Positions 17,501 through 25,299 of a DNA stretch of 64,000 nucleotides are shown here, one piece after another; within the stretch, counting starts at the first letter, position 1; each line of letters opens with the position of its first letter. The notes under the pieces are model-generated. The model saw nothing but the letters and a program-made list of their open reading frames with translations, did no database searches and had not been told where the DNA came from. The position numbers were made by a program, and so were the translations under genes. Source of the stretch: JAVEWJ01 sp034004605 (GTDB lineage: Bacteria; Patescibacteriota; Gracilibacteria; UBA1369; LOWO2-01-FULL-3); NCBI GenBank assembly GCA_034004605.1, contig JAVEWJ010000003.1, forward strand, positions 94,734 through 158,733. Direction: 5' to 3'.

Positions 17501-19769
17501 CATTGTATGTGCCTGATGTGATTGTAAAAGAGTCTTCGAAATAAATGCTTGAAGATTCTGCATTGAAAGTACCTGTGGCTAGTGAGAATGCATAACTGAA
17601 TATGAGTGTGTTTCCTGTACCTGCATTAAATATTCCTCCCGTTTGTACAAAATTTCCGGAAAATGTGGGGTCTGAGGTCTCGGTATTTAATGTACCTCCG
17701 CTTAAATTAACTACTTTTCCTACATCCATGTCCGCTCCAAAATTTATTATTCCTCCTGATTGGTTGATATTATATAGAGAGACTGAACCCGCTAAATTAT
17801 TATCAAATAATCCATCGCTTACAGTAAGCAAATTGCTTCCAAATGATTCAAAAAGAAGACCGTTTCCTCCTGAGGTATCTAAAATAAAATTACCACCATT
17901 TATTGTAATATCATCTGCAAAGGTTAGAGTTAATGAACCTGGAAGTCCCACCCCAGTCTCAATGGCTGTGGTAAATGTTCCTTGAGTAACTGTAAGTGTG
18001 TCTGTAAATGTCGTTGAACCGATTGAAGTTGAATAAGCCGGTTTTACTGTTGCGTTCGGATTGTTTATTGTGAGTTTTGGAACTCCTCCTCTACCTATAT
18101 AGTGATTATTTGTAGCGGAACCGGATATTTCCACATTCAAAGTACCTCCGCTAAAAGCAGAGCCTGTGGTTAATTGACCAGTAAGCAAAATTTTTCCACC
18201 TGTAGAATTTATTGTACCATCCGTGAGAGTAAGCTCTTGAACACTTGAAAGAATGTCTGATCCTTCAAGGGTAAGCGTACTCGTTGCTCCTGTCATATTT
18301 ACTTTTATTTTCCCGAAGCTTTCGGTGGACAAAGCATTTTGAATATCTACTGTCGTATTTAAAGTTGAATCAAATTCAAGTAAATTTGTACCTTCACCCC
18401 AAGCAGCATTTGAGCCAAGCGTAAAAGAATCTCCAGACATTTTTGTATGATAAGGGGAAAGAACAGAAACAGAACTTGTAATTTCAACAGTTGCATTTAA
18501 ATCAAGTACTGCAACCGGATTTCCATTAAAGTCTGCTGTACCGCTTATCGTAATATCGTCATCTAGCTGAAATGTTCCCGTTCCCATATTTAAGGTGCCT
18601 GCGCTTTGTGTAAAAAGTCCATCAACTTCAAATTTTCCGGATGAAAAATTTGAGGTACCACCACTTTGATTATATGCTCCATGAACCCAGATATCTCCGG
18701 TTGGTGCATTAAATGTACCTGAACTTAGGCTAAGTGAGGAATTAAAGTCCCATGCTCCGGAATTGTTGTTTACTGAAAATGTGCCTCCGGATATTGTTGC
18801 AGTTCCTTCAACATCAACTGTAGCTGAAGCGGCGATTTCTATTTCACCTCCAGTTAATGATAAATTTCCATCTGAATTTAAAACTCTGCTATCAATTATT
18901 AATTTTCCGCCGCTTACGGTGAGAGTGCCTAGTGTCGCAAGATTGTAGTTTGAATTAGTAACGGTATAAGAGGATGAATCTTTATCTATTGTCAAATTAT
19001 AAAGTGCTTTTCCTGGGTCTAAAACGACACTTGAAGCTCCATCTAAGACAATTGTTCCATTATTATGATTAAATGTACCACCTGATGTAATACCTACATT
19101 TCCACTAATGGTTGTCGTCCCAGAAGACAGTGTGATGGTGGGAGAATTGGATGTATCGTAATCTCCAGCAATATTCACGGTAGCAGAACCGAAATTTATT
19201 GTTCCATTTGTTATTACTACATCTCTATCAATTGTATATGTTGATTCATCAAAATTAACATTACCGTTTGTTATGTTTATGTCTTGTCCTACAGTAACTA
19301 TTGCTGATTCAGAATTTACTGTTCCGCCTGAAATATTCAAATCATCTCCAACTGCCATTGTTGCTGATCCATTAGCGACTGTGCCAAAATTTAATGTTCC
19401 ACCTGCCCATGAAAAATTATTTGCAAGTGTTATGTCGCTTTCTTGAAATGTTAAAGTTCCATTATAAGTAGTGGAATTATGTTGTCCATAAATGCTTAAG
19501 ATATTTACTGTTGTTCCTGTAGGCACAACACAATCTCCGGAATTCGCAGGGAAATATGCTTTATCATCAGAATCGGGTATGCCTCTTGTTGTGGGTTCTT
19601 GTTCATCGTACCAGCAAGCACCTGTTGTCCATTCACCATTACATCCAGAATATGAGCTATCCCAGACTCGATTGGTGGTTAATGCAAAAGTCGTAGCAGA
19701 TAAAGTTAGTGAAAATAAAAAAGCAAGACTTGTGAGTTTTAATGCCTTGAAAGAGATGTTTTTTAACAT
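14577..19769 (-). CDS. Giant repeat-rich surface protein with VPEF C-terminal tail
   Basis: About 1730 residues. The chosen start (MLKNISFKALKL) gives a clean signal peptide ending ATTFA; an upstream in-frame start would add 32 charged residues and overlap the promoter. Most of the protein (about 60-1450) is a long series of degenerate 20-30 residue repeats of the type SGGTFNAPSGTF or ITSGTYNAGTS, typical of right-handed beta-helix adhesins. Two Ig/FN3-like modules follow (DKTPTLTFDVED and DTTPRLQWYALTD). The C-terminus is VPEF, a hydrophobic helix, then RRKEE, resembling exosortase- or archaeosortase-type sorting tails. Inferred role: cell-surface adhesion or host attachment. Confidence 0.85.
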   Translation of the reverse strand: MLKNISFKALKLTSLAFLFSLTLSATTFALTTNRVWDSSYSGCNGEWTTGACWYDEQEPTTRGIPDSDDKAYFPANSGDCVVPTGTTVNILSIYGQHNSTTYNGTLTFQESDITLANNFSWAGGTLNFGTVANGSATMAVGDDLNISGGTVNSESAIVTVGQDINITNGNVNFDESTYTIDRDVVITNGTINFGSATVNIAGDYDTSNSPTITLSSGTTTISGNVGITSGGTFNHNNGTIVLDGASSVVLDPGKALYNLTIDKDSSSYTVTNSNYNLATLGTLTVSGGKLIIDSRVLNSDGNLSLTGGEIEIAASATVDVEGTATISGGTFSVNNNSGAWDFNSSLSLSSGTFNAPTGDIWVHGAYNQSGGTSNFSSGKFEVDGLFTQSAGTLNMGTGTFQLDDDITISGTADFNGNPVAVLDLNATVEITSSVSVLSPYHTKMSGDSFTLGSNAAWGEGTNLLEFDSTLNTTVDIQNALSTESFGKIKVNMTGATSTLTLEGSDILSSVQELTLTDGTINSTGGKILLTGQLTTGSAFSGGTLNVEISGSATNNHYIGRGGVPKLTINNPNATVKPAYSTSIGSTTFTDTLTVTQGTFTTAIETGVGLPGSLTLTFADDITINGGNFILDTSGGNGLLFESFGSNLLTVSDGLFDNNLAGSVSLYNINQSGGIINFGADMDVGKVVNLSGGTLNTETSDPTFSGNFVQTGGIFNAGTGNTLIFSYAFSLATGTFNAESSSIYFEDSFTITSGTYNAGTSTTYFNDASNQVVNINSTQTFYNVIKNSNSTLIFSSGDTITVNDLSLLNGTLGINSTAELIVENDFTYDDDFDGNSSSTYAGYLTLKAYEDDHTYQIPEILNVSKRTPSFKLDNNGFDNVKLEYLGTADLSIFGRLMLTGSGSSSAFDNKNGVNITISNTTILESGTFYSRGGQMTHTGAVTISGGTYEASTSQVTFNSTYSQSLGQFNIINGSLDANNAFTLSGGTFNAPSGTFLMGNNMTISAGTYNHNNGTLTFDSGGNNSLNVPDGIPFELYNLTVNKASESSYFGVASNDEVVVSNTLRLENGMINLPNGGDRLVAENEINWLNTFDGNYGIGDGYLVIKTLSDVEIPEILTLSGRTLPSIRIDNSNKSDLLVEYTGTSPLIFEEYFQITDNAGTGATFSNSSSGSITFEYNYIQNAGTFLAGTLGNTITHEGTITMGASALFDLETADWISDTYNQTISNGTFDARDGSVTVLQNFILDGGTFLAPSGTFDLGGNLSLTGGSFQHNGGSMIMSGSGNFSYTNTTGDHLNNIEINNDSTLEGLSSLIGDLYLDGNFTLTRGLFNGGTGNRTITITGNLIRDTANTTVTPGNSTVVLTEGDHSITGSNTFYNFTKIGSSELVFEAGSTTTITGTWTCQGASEGNRLVLRSSIPGTGLSQNQWIIDPQGPRIIANLDVQDSYNQNLTAIDARGTGSIPHEEDPNNFNWLFDAAPEVTNLGPPGLVDGSQTSDKTPTLTFDVEDENDDLVEHRIQIATDPSFSSLVVDFSSGYLTEGSKTFTVGQEVGANGSYAVGSVDQELSDDEYYWRVMASNQASLQSDWVTANSGSIAFIVDGTAPGPVIQKSPINGNETGDTTPRLQWYALTDPSVESYVIDVWTMDDILIETAIINDPSATYYDMTEFLGYTTYKWRIYAVDTEGLSGLDQGLESETTFKVINLVPEFNTYLYTLMFLAGAYFIFKMRRKEEM

Positions 19770-19821
19770 TTTGATTTTATTTAGGTTTTTATTTTTATTT
19801 ATTTGAAACATTAATCTTGAC

Positions 19822-19851
19822 ATTATAGCATAAAAATCAAGAAAAATGCAA
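19822..19851 (-). promoter_or_regulatory. Predicted promoter of the giant surface protein gene
   Basis: Minus strand TTGCAT (19846-19851), an 18-bp spacer and TATAAT (19822-19827) sit directly after the xth stop codon. They leave a leader of about 45 nt before the start at 19769. Confidence 0.65.
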
Positions 19852-19854
19852 ATT

Positions 19855-20613
19855 TTATAACTCAATTTTTACAGGGCAATGGTCTGACCCGTATATTTCT
19901 TGTAAATGGGTGCAGCTTTTGATTTTGGATATAAATTTTTTATTTACAAAGGCATAATCAATTCTCCAGCCTACATTCCTTGTTCTTGCACCGCTTCTCA
20001 TGGACCACCAAGTGTAGTTTTGGGGATTTTTGTCGAAATGCCTGAAAGCGTCTACCATGCCGATTTCTACAAGCTTATCTAAAAGGTCTCTTTCAATTTT
20101 TAAGAAACCTGAAACTTTTTCGTTTTCTTTTGGACGAGCCAGATCGATTTCTTTGTGAGCGGTATTTAAGTCGCCTACTACAATTAGGTTTTTGCCTTGT
20201 TTGAGGAGACTTTCTAGGTGATTGATTGTTTCGTTGTAAAAATCAATCTTGTAATTTAGCCTAAGAGGGCTTAATTTTCCGTTTGGAAAATAAATATTCA
20301 AAAGAATAAAATCGCCAAAATCAGCTTCAATGAGCCGTCCTTCAGTGTCAAACTTCTCGATTCCAAATCCTTTTTTAACTGAAATCGGCTTTTTTTTCGT
20401 TAAAATAGAAACCCCCGAATAACCCGCCCTATCTGCGGGATTTAAAAACAAGTGATAGCCCTTAATATCATGGAGATTTTTGGGAATATCCTTCTCTTTT
20501 GCTTTGATCTCCTGCAATGCGAGGATGTCCGGTTTTTCGTTTTCGATGAAATCAAGAAGACCTTTTTTTGCCACTGCTCTAATTCCGTTTACATTCCATG
20601 AGATTATTTTCAT
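19855..20613 (-). CDS. xth: Exodeoxyribonuclease III (AP endonuclease)
   Basis: 252 residues, the full length for the Mg-dependent exonuclease III/APE1 family of base-excision repair. Motifs visible are ISWNVNGIRA, the metal-binding Glu in LALQEIKA, GDLNTAHKEIDL, the WWSMRSGAR/NVGWRIDYAF region and the catalytic GSDHCPV near the C-terminus. It cleaves DNA 5' of abasic sites. It diverges from the DsbA-like gene. Confidence 0.95.
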   Translation of the reverse strand: MKIISWNVNGIRAVAKKGLLDFIENEKPDILALQEIKAKEKDIPKNLHDIKGYHLFLNPADRAGYSGVSILTKKKPISVKKGFGIEKFDTEGRLIEADFGDFILLNIYFPNGKLSPLRLNYKIDFYNETINHLESLLKQGKNLIVVGDLNTAHKEIDLARPKENEKVSGFLKIERDLLDKLVEIGMVDAFRHFDKNPQNYTWWSMRSGARTRNVGWRIDYAFVNKKFISKIKSCTHLQEIYGSDHCPVKIEL

Positions 20614-20678
20614 TTGGTTTTGAATTATTTCTTTAAATAAATTAAACTACATTTTGAGTATTTTTTTAACTAAATTTT

Positions 20679-21461
20679 ATGTCGTCAAAATATTCAGTAC
20701 TTATGGTTAGTGCAGGTGCTCTACTAATTCTTAGTGCACAATTTTTATATCTTAACAATAAAATCGACTCAGTTTCGGGTGGTGATCTAAAGGCATCGGT
20801 AGGTGATATTTCGGATGATGTTCTTTCAAAAAAAATCGATGCAGGAATCGAAGACTATATTCAAAGGCAAATAGAACAACAACAAAAGGCTCAGGAAGCA
20901 AGTCAGCCCAAAGATTTGAGTATGTCCGATTTTAAAAACCTCATGGATGACGATGCGGTAAACGGTTCTAAAGATGCAAAAGTTACAATAGTGGAATTCT
21001 CCGATTTCGAGTGTCCATATTGCGGAATGTATTACGAAAACACTTATAAACAAATTAAAGAGACTTATGTTGAAACGGGGAAAGTAAATTATATTTTCAG
21101 AGATTTTCCGCTTTCATTTCACGAAGATGCTTACCCTTCCGCTCTTGCGGCTGAATGTCTTAAAGAACAAAAAGGAGACAGTGCTTATTTTAAGCTTCAC
21201 GATAGAATGTTTGAAAATCAGGATAAACTTTCTTATGAAAATTTTGAAAAATGGGCTAAAGAATTTGGAGCGGATGGCGGAAAATTCAAGACTTGCTTTG
21301 ATAACGATAAGTATAAAGAAGAAATCGCTTCAGACATGAAAGATGGTCAGAGTGTTGGAGTACAAGGCACTCCGGCATTTTTCGTAAACGGAAGATTTTT
21401 GTCCGGAGCACAGCCTTTTGAAAATTTTCAAGCAATTATTGAAGAAGAATTAAACAAATAA
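20679..21461 (+). CDS. Membrane-anchored DsbA-family thiol oxidoreductase
   Basis: 260 residues. An N-terminal membrane helix (about 7-25) is followed by a Gln/Glu-rich coiled-coil spacer (about 45-75) and a thioredoxin-fold domain with the CPYC redox motif (Cys112, Cys115; FECPYCGMYY), a helical insertion, and the cis-Pro loop VQGTPAFFVNG. It should form or isomerise disulfides in exported proteins, which fits the Cys-containing surface proteins of this genome. Followed 4 bp later by the SLH-domain gene, so the two are probably co-transcribed and end at the terminator at 22194. Confidence 0.9.
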   Translation: MSSKYSVLMVSAGALLILSAQFLYLNNKIDSVSGGDLKASVGDISDDVLSKKIDAGIEDYIQRQIEQQQKAQEASQPKDLSMSDFKNLMDDDAVNGSKDAKVTIVEFSDFECPYCGMYYENTYKQIKETYVETGKVNYIFRDFPLSFHEDAYPSALAAECLKEQKGDSAYFKLHDRMFENQDKLSYENFEKWAKEFGADGGKFKTCFDNDKYKEEIASDMKDGQSVGVQGTPAFFVNGRFLSGAQPFENFQAIIEEELNK

Positions 21462-21465
21462 AAAT

Positions 21466-22176
21466 ATGCAAAAAATCAAAATTTTAGCGGTTGTGTTGGG
21501 TGTTGTATTATTTTCGTTTTCCGCTTTCTGCTCTACTCTAACGGAACAAGTATCTGACGGCTCGGATAGTGTTTTTAATACTACCGGGACCAGTGAGTTG
21601 TCCGATCATAATAGTACGGATGAGGCTGATACTCCAGAAATGGATTTTTCCGATTTAAACTACCATTGGGCTAATGATTTTGTGGAAGAATTGTATTTAA
21701 GTGGAGTAGTAAACGGCAAGGAAGACGGACTTTTTCATCCAGATGATTTTATTACTCGAGCGGAACTTACGAAAATCGCTCTTCTCGGATATGAATATTC
21801 GGTTGAATCGAGTGTAAGCGAAAAACCTTTTTCCGATGTGGAAATTTTAGAGTGGTATGCGCCTTTTGTGGCTAAAGCAAAAGAGCTTGCACTTGTGGGC
21901 GGATACGCTGATGGTACTTTTAAACCGAAAGAAAATATTACCCGAGCCGAGGCGCTTAAAATTCTTGCAAAAGCGGGTGGCCTTGATACGGCACTTAACG
22001 GTGGTGTTTCAGAGTTCAGTGATGTGCCTTCGAATGCTTGGTACTTCGACTATGTGAGAATGGCTGTAGGGATGGGGGTTGTTAACGGATACGGAGACAA
22101 TACTTTCAGGCCGAACGCTTATATCACAAGAGCTGAGGCTTCGAAGATTTTGGTGAAGTTTTTGGAGGTGCAATAA
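21466..22176 (+). CDS. S-layer homology (SLH) domain protein
   Basis: 236 residues: a signal peptide (cleavage after about residue 22), a short acidic linker, then three SLH modules covering almost the whole mature protein. Each has the pattern FxD-x-W-x-x-x-x-V-x-x-G-x-x-x-G-x-x-D-G-x-F-x-P-x-x-x-I-T-R-A-E (for example GGYADGTFKPKENITRAEALKIL and NGYGDNTFRPNAYITRAEA). SLH triplets bind secondary cell-wall polymers in bacteria that use them. With little other sequence this may be an anchor or scaffold subunit. Paired with the DsbA-like gene upstream. Confidence 0.9.
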   Translation: MQKIKILAVVLGVVLFSFSAFCSTLTEQVSDGSDSVFNTTGTSELSDHNSTDEADTPEMDFSDLNYHWANDFVEELYLSGVVNGKEDGLFHPDDFITRAELTKIALLGYEYSVESSVSEKPFSDVEILEWYAPFVAKAKELALVGGYADGTFKPKENITRAEALKILAKAGGLDTALNGGVSEFSDVPSNAWYFDYVRMAVGMGVVNGYGDNTFRPNAYITRAEASKILVKFLEVQ

Positions 22177-22193
22177 ATTTAAGAAGGGTTTTT

Positions 22194-22228
22194 AAGGGCC
22201 CCGGGAAGAATTTCCCGGGGCCCTTTTT
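22194..22228 (+). terminator. Strong intrinsic terminator
   Basis: A GC-rich 12-bp stem (GGGCCCCGGGAA at 22196-22207 with TTCCCGGGGCCC at 22212-22223), a 4-nt loop and a TTTTT tail, 18 bp after the SLH gene. Confidence 0.95.
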
Positions 22229-22305
22229 ATTACTAATTTCCAAATATATTGTTTTCTTTTTATTTGCCTTGAGATAAAATCTGATTCGTCCAGTAAAAAA
22301 ATATT

Positions 22306-22590
22306 ATGGCTAAAGTAACTTATAAAAATAAGAATGAAAGCGTAGAAGTCGCTGACGGTTCGAATTTAAAACAAATAATTCGCGACAATTCTTGGAATAT
22401 TCCTTTCGGATGCGAGGAGGGAATTTGTGGAACATGTCTTGTGAGAGTTGTTTCCGGGATGGAAAACTTAAGCGAACTGAGCGATAAAGAGAAAATGACG
22501 CTTCCCGCTATGGGGCTTATGGATGGTGTGCACAGGCTTGCCTGCCAGTGCGAAGTTCTCAAAGGTGAAATTGAAATCGAGAATTCTTAA
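22306..22590 (+). CDS. 2Fe-2S plant-type ferredoxin
   Basis: 94 residues with the ferredoxin cluster pattern Cys36-x4-Cys41-x2-Cys44 (FGCEEGICGTCLV) and Cys80 (RLACQCEV; Cys82 is extra). It is a soluble one-electron carrier. The only visible candidate partner in the window is the 2-oxoacid:ferredoxin oxidoreductase at 29.5-31.5 kb, although those enzymes classically use 4Fe-4S ferredoxins. Single-gene unit downstream of a strong terminator, converging on a lipoprotein gene. Confidence 0.93.
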   Translation: MAKVTYKNKNESVEVADGSNLKQIIRDNSWNIPFGCEEGICGTCLVRVVSGMENLSELSDKEKMTLPAMGLMDGVHRLACQCEVLKGEIEIENS

Positions 22591-22599
22591 AATCACAAA

Positions 22600-23463
22600 C
22601 TAATCCAAATTTTTTGTGATTCGTGTGAGATCGAATGCTTTTTCTTTGTTTGTGTTATTTTCTTTGTACATTACTTCGTATGAGCCGTTTCCCAAATTTT
22701 GACTTAGCACTGTGCCCGGCACATAGACACCGTTTAAACTCAAAAACACATCGTCTCCGGATTTATATTCGTCACTAAATTGTACAGGAACAGTATGTTC
22801 TTTGTTTCGAAGATTTATGATTCCGTTTTTCGAAATCGTCAAAACAAATCCATTACAATCGCATAGAAGCGTTTCGTTCAGGTATCGTTCACCTTCTTTT
22901 ACAATAATAATAGCTCCTTTTACATAGTCCCCGCCCAGTTTTTTTAATTTGGAAGAATCTAATATGTCTTTTCTACCGGATAAATTTTCATCCATATAAC
23001 GCACCAAATATTTGCCGTCTTCAGGCTTCAAAATATATGCGTAAGTAAACCCCTTCGCTTCTGGATATGCAGTGAGTACAGTCTCTCCCGGATTAAAACT
23101 TTCTTCAATTGGAAACGGAATTACAAGTGCGTCCTCTATAAGAAATTCCTCCTTTGAATTTGAGATAATAATCCCCTCTTTATCTTCTCTAACAAATTTA
23201 TGCTCCGAAAAAATCAGTGGCGTTTTTTCGTTTGAATAAAACTTTTCCAAATCTTTTTTATCCGGCGCAAGAACAAAAATACCGGGAGTAAGCTTCAAAT
23301 CAGAGTCAAGATGATTCGAAAGCAGAGATTTTCCAGGAAGAGAGATCTCTTTTGAAACTTCCTGTTTTTCTTTTGTCTTGGGTAAAGGATTTTGATTTTG
23401 AATGCTTACGGTGGAACAGGAGCTTAACAACAGAATAGAAAAAATAATGAGGATTTTTTTCAT
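22600..23463 (-). CDS. Lipoprotein with paired Tudor-like beta repeats
   Basis: 287 residues. The signal peptide has lipobox LLLSSC (Cys about 16). The mature protein is all-beta in character and holds two similar stretches, KYLVRYMDENLSGRKDILDSSKLKKL and a later SYEVMYKENNTNKEKAFDLTRI. Each is preceded by a GDDV or GETV segment, giving the look of small SH3/Tudor-like barrels. No known family can be named. Transcribed alone. Confidence 0.65.
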   Translation of the reverse strand: MKKILIIFSILLLSSCSTVSIQNQNPLPKTKEKQEVSKEISLPGKSLLSNHLDSDLKLTPGIFVLAPDKKDLEKFYSNEKTPLIFSEHKFVREDKEGIIISNSKEEFLIEDALVIPFPIEESFNPGETVLTAYPEAKGFTYAYILKPEDGKYLVRYMDENLSGRKDILDSSKLKKLGGDYVKGAIIIVKEGERYLNETLLCDCNGFVLTISKNGIINLRNKEHTVPVQFSDEYKSGDDVFLSLNGVYVPGTVLSQNLGNGSYEVMYKENNTNKEKAFDLTRITKNLD

Positions 23464-23533
23464 GGTTGTAAATTTAGTTATGTTTATTTTAAATTATATT
23501 TTACAAATTGGCGAGAAAATTTTTTCGTAATTT

Positions 23534-23562
23534 TTGACATGGGCGGTAAAATTTTTTAGAGT
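23534..23562 (+). promoter_or_regulatory. Predicted promoter of the TMEM43-like gene
   Basis: A perfect TTGACA -35 (23534-23539) with a weak TAGAGT -10 (23557-23562), 17-bp spacer, lies 22 bp before the ATG at 23585. Confidence 0.5.
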
Positions 23563-23584
23563 CAAATAAACTTAACAAAAAAAT

Positions 23585-24583
23585 ATGCAAAAAGTAGTAT
23601 CCGAAACCGTTGTCGGTTCGGCGAATCCGTTCTTTAAATTCTTTAGAGAACTTTCGGCTTCAATCAAAGGAATTGCGACGGGCATTTTGATGATCATAAT
23701 CGGTTTTATTATGGTGTGGTTTTTTGCGCATCAAGTTGAACATTCAAAGACAATTGCAGGTCTTCCCCTTCAAACTCCCAGTGAAGTATCTGGTAGCACA
23801 GGAATGGTGAAAATTCATGATTTCCCGACTTACGAGAATCTTCTTGTTGCTCCGAATACCGAAAAAGAAGTTTTATACTATACAATTCAAGAAGAAGAAT
23901 ACGCTATTCGTGAAAAGAAGTCTTCAAGAACAATAGTTCGAGACGGGCAGGAGGTAAAACAAGAAATTGTCGACTATGTGCCGGAATGGAGAACTATCTC
24001 CACTGAAACAAAATGGTCGGATTTTAATTTGGGCGGTATCAAAATCAACCCAGGCAACGCGAAACTTCAAATGACTACAAGTCAATTTTTTACCGAAACG
24101 GTAGATGTTACTTATGATACGACAAAAGCCGAGGACCAGCTTGTAGATGTGCCCCAAAAAAGAAGAACCACCATTACCGGTGTTCCCAAAGAAGATGAAA
24201 TTATCGCTGTTGGCATGCTTTCAAATAATTTGATCGCAACGGGTGACGAAGATGGCACTTTCTTTTTATCGAATAAAAGCGAACAAGTATTCATCGAAGA
24301 TCAGGCAAAGGCTGAAAGTACTATGTTTTGGGTAATGGTTTTCATTTCTTGGTTCCTTATGACTACGGGATTTACGATGATTCTTGGACCAATCACAAAA
24401 ATTTTAAACATTATTCCTGGTGTCGGTGGACTTGTGTCAGGACTTCTATTTATTATTTTTGGTATTTTGTCGGCTATGATTATCGGTCTTAGTTACATCG
24501 GAATGAAATATTGGTGGGCTATTTTGCTTTTGATAGTAGTTGCAATCGGCGTGTTTGTGATGAAAAAAGTGAAAAAGGCTTAA
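23585..24583 (+). CDS. TMEM43 family membrane protein
   Basis: 332 residues. An N-terminal membrane helix (about 30-50) is followed by a large extracytoplasmic domain of about 200 residues (with WRTISTETKWSDFNLGGIKINP, typical of the TMEM43/DUF1625 family), then three or four closely spaced C-terminal helices from about 238 to 327 and a short Lys-rich cytoplasmic tail. The layout matches the bacterial members of the family. Their molecular function is not established. Single gene with its own promoter and terminator. Confidence 0.8.
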   Translation: MQKVVSETVVGSANPFFKFFRELSASIKGIATGILMIIIGFIMVWFFAHQVEHSKTIAGLPLQTPSEVSGSTGMVKIHDFPTYENLLVAPNTEKEVLYYTIQEEEYAIREKKSSRTIVRDGQEVKQEIVDYVPEWRTISTETKWSDFNLGGIKINPGNAKLQMTTSQFFTETVDVTYDTTKAEDQLVDVPQKRRTTITGVPKEDEIIAVGMLSNNLIATGDEDGTFFLSNKSEQVFIEDQAKAESTMFWVMVFISWFLMTTGFTMILGPITKILNIIPGVGGLVSGLLFIIFGILSAMIIGLSYIGMKYWWAILLLIVVAIGVFVMKKVKKA

Positions 24584-24598
24584 AGATTTCTTATGTTG

Positions 24599-24636
24599 AA
24601 AGAGCGGCTCCTTTAGTTGGTGTCGCTCTTTTTTTT
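24599..24636 (+). terminator. Intrinsic terminator of the TMEM43-like gene
   Basis: Eight-bp stem AAAGAGCG (24599-24606) with CGCTCTTT (24624-24631), followed by a T-rich tail. Confidence 0.85.
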
Positions 24637-24652
24637 GTGGAGGATCGAGGTC

Positions 24653-25066
24653 TTATGGCCAGTCCATGTTGTGAAGGCCGTCGAGGTGATTTAAAATCTT
24701 TATCAGCTCGTAGTAGTCGAGAAGATCCTCCTTCTCAAGTCTCTCCAATGCTTTGTCCAGAGTGGCTTTTTCGGTCGCACTCAAACCCGGCTTTTTGGAG
24801 AGAACCTGAATCGCCCTTTTTTCGATGTGGCGCTTGTTGTACCGCTGTTTGTAGGAATCCGTGATCAGATGCACGGCGTGCTCAAGGCGGGAAGCCGCGC
24901 GGGATTTGGCGGATGGGTCTTCTTCTATCGGTGGCAACTGCTTTCTTCGACTATTAGTTTCCGCACACTGAATCGTAGTGCGAACCTGCGAGCTTGTCGG
25001 GATTTCCGGAAGCGAAACACAAGCCGTCATGGTCAGGATGAAGGTCATGCAAACCAGAGCTTTCAT
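24653..25066 (-). CDS. Lipoprotein of foreign base composition
   Basis: 137 residues from the start at 25066, where a perfect Shine-Dalgarno AAGGAGG sits 6 nt upstream. A longer start at 25129 lacks this and a proper signal. The signal peptide has lipobox LTMTAC (Cys about 16). The mature part is Arg/Lys/Glu-rich and helical, with no recognised family. GC content and codon choice (GCC, CGG, CTC, GAG) clearly exceed those of its AT-rich neighbours, and no other gene here uses such an SD. This suggests recent acquisition from a higher-GC donor. Confidence 0.75.
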   Translation of the reverse strand: MKALVCMTFILTMTACVSLPEIPTSSQVRTTIQCAETNSRRKQLPPIEEDPSAKSRAASRLEHAVHLITDSYKQRYNKRHIEKRAIQVLSKKPGLSATEKATLDKALERLEKEDLLDYYELIKILNHLDGLHNMDWP

Positions 25067-25072
25067 GGCAAT

Positions 25073-25079
25073 CCTCCTT
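25073..25079 (-). promoter_or_regulatory. Consensus Shine-Dalgarno sequence
   Basis: AAGGAGG on the minus strand, 6 nt before the ATG at 25066. It decides the start of the lipoprotein and is exceptional in this window. Confidence 0.85.
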
Positions 25080-25100
25080 TTGTTGTTTTGGGCTTGGCTT

Positions 25101-25129
25101 AAAATAAACAAATAGCGCGAATTTGACAA
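25101..25129 (-). promoter_or_regulatory. Predicted promoter of the foreign-composition lipoprotein gene
   Basis: Minus strand TTGTCA (25124-25129), 17-bp spacer, TATTTT (25101-25106), about 35 bp upstream of the start codon. Confidence 0.5.
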
Positions 25130-25155
25130 GTGATTTATTTTCTTTCATATTTCAC

Positions 25156-25179
25156 AAAATTCCTGCCGGCAGGAATTTT
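25156..25179. repeat. Palindromic repeat, copy 1 (intergenic)
   Basis: A perfect 24-bp palindrome centred on CCTGCCGGCAGG, flanked by AT arms. A near-identical copy lies inside the HNH gene at 25912-25933. With the T-run at its 3' side it could also act as a weak terminator. Confidence 0.85.
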
Positions 25180-25239
25180 TCTTTTGATTTATGGCTTTAG
25201 GTAAATGTTTGTTTTAAAAAATTATTTTTAAATTTGCCA

Positions 25240-25267
25240 TTGACTTTTGGTGAGTTTTTGATACACT
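25240..25267 (+). promoter_or_regulatory. Predicted promoter of the HNH endonuclease gene
   Basis: TTGACT (25240-25245), a 16-bp spacer and TACACT (25262-25267), 32 bp before the ATG at 25300. Confidence 0.5.
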
Positions 25268-25299
25268 TGTTTTGCAAGATGATTTTTTAATTTACTGTA

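Noticed and set aside
19770..19865. N-terminal extension of the giant surface protein
   Set aside because: The extra residues are charged, spoil the signal peptide and overlap the predicted promoter.
24511..25102. Plus-strand frames opposite the high-GC lipoprotein
   Set aside because: They lie antisense to a gene with a perfect ribosome binding site and a clear lipobox, and overlap a terminator.
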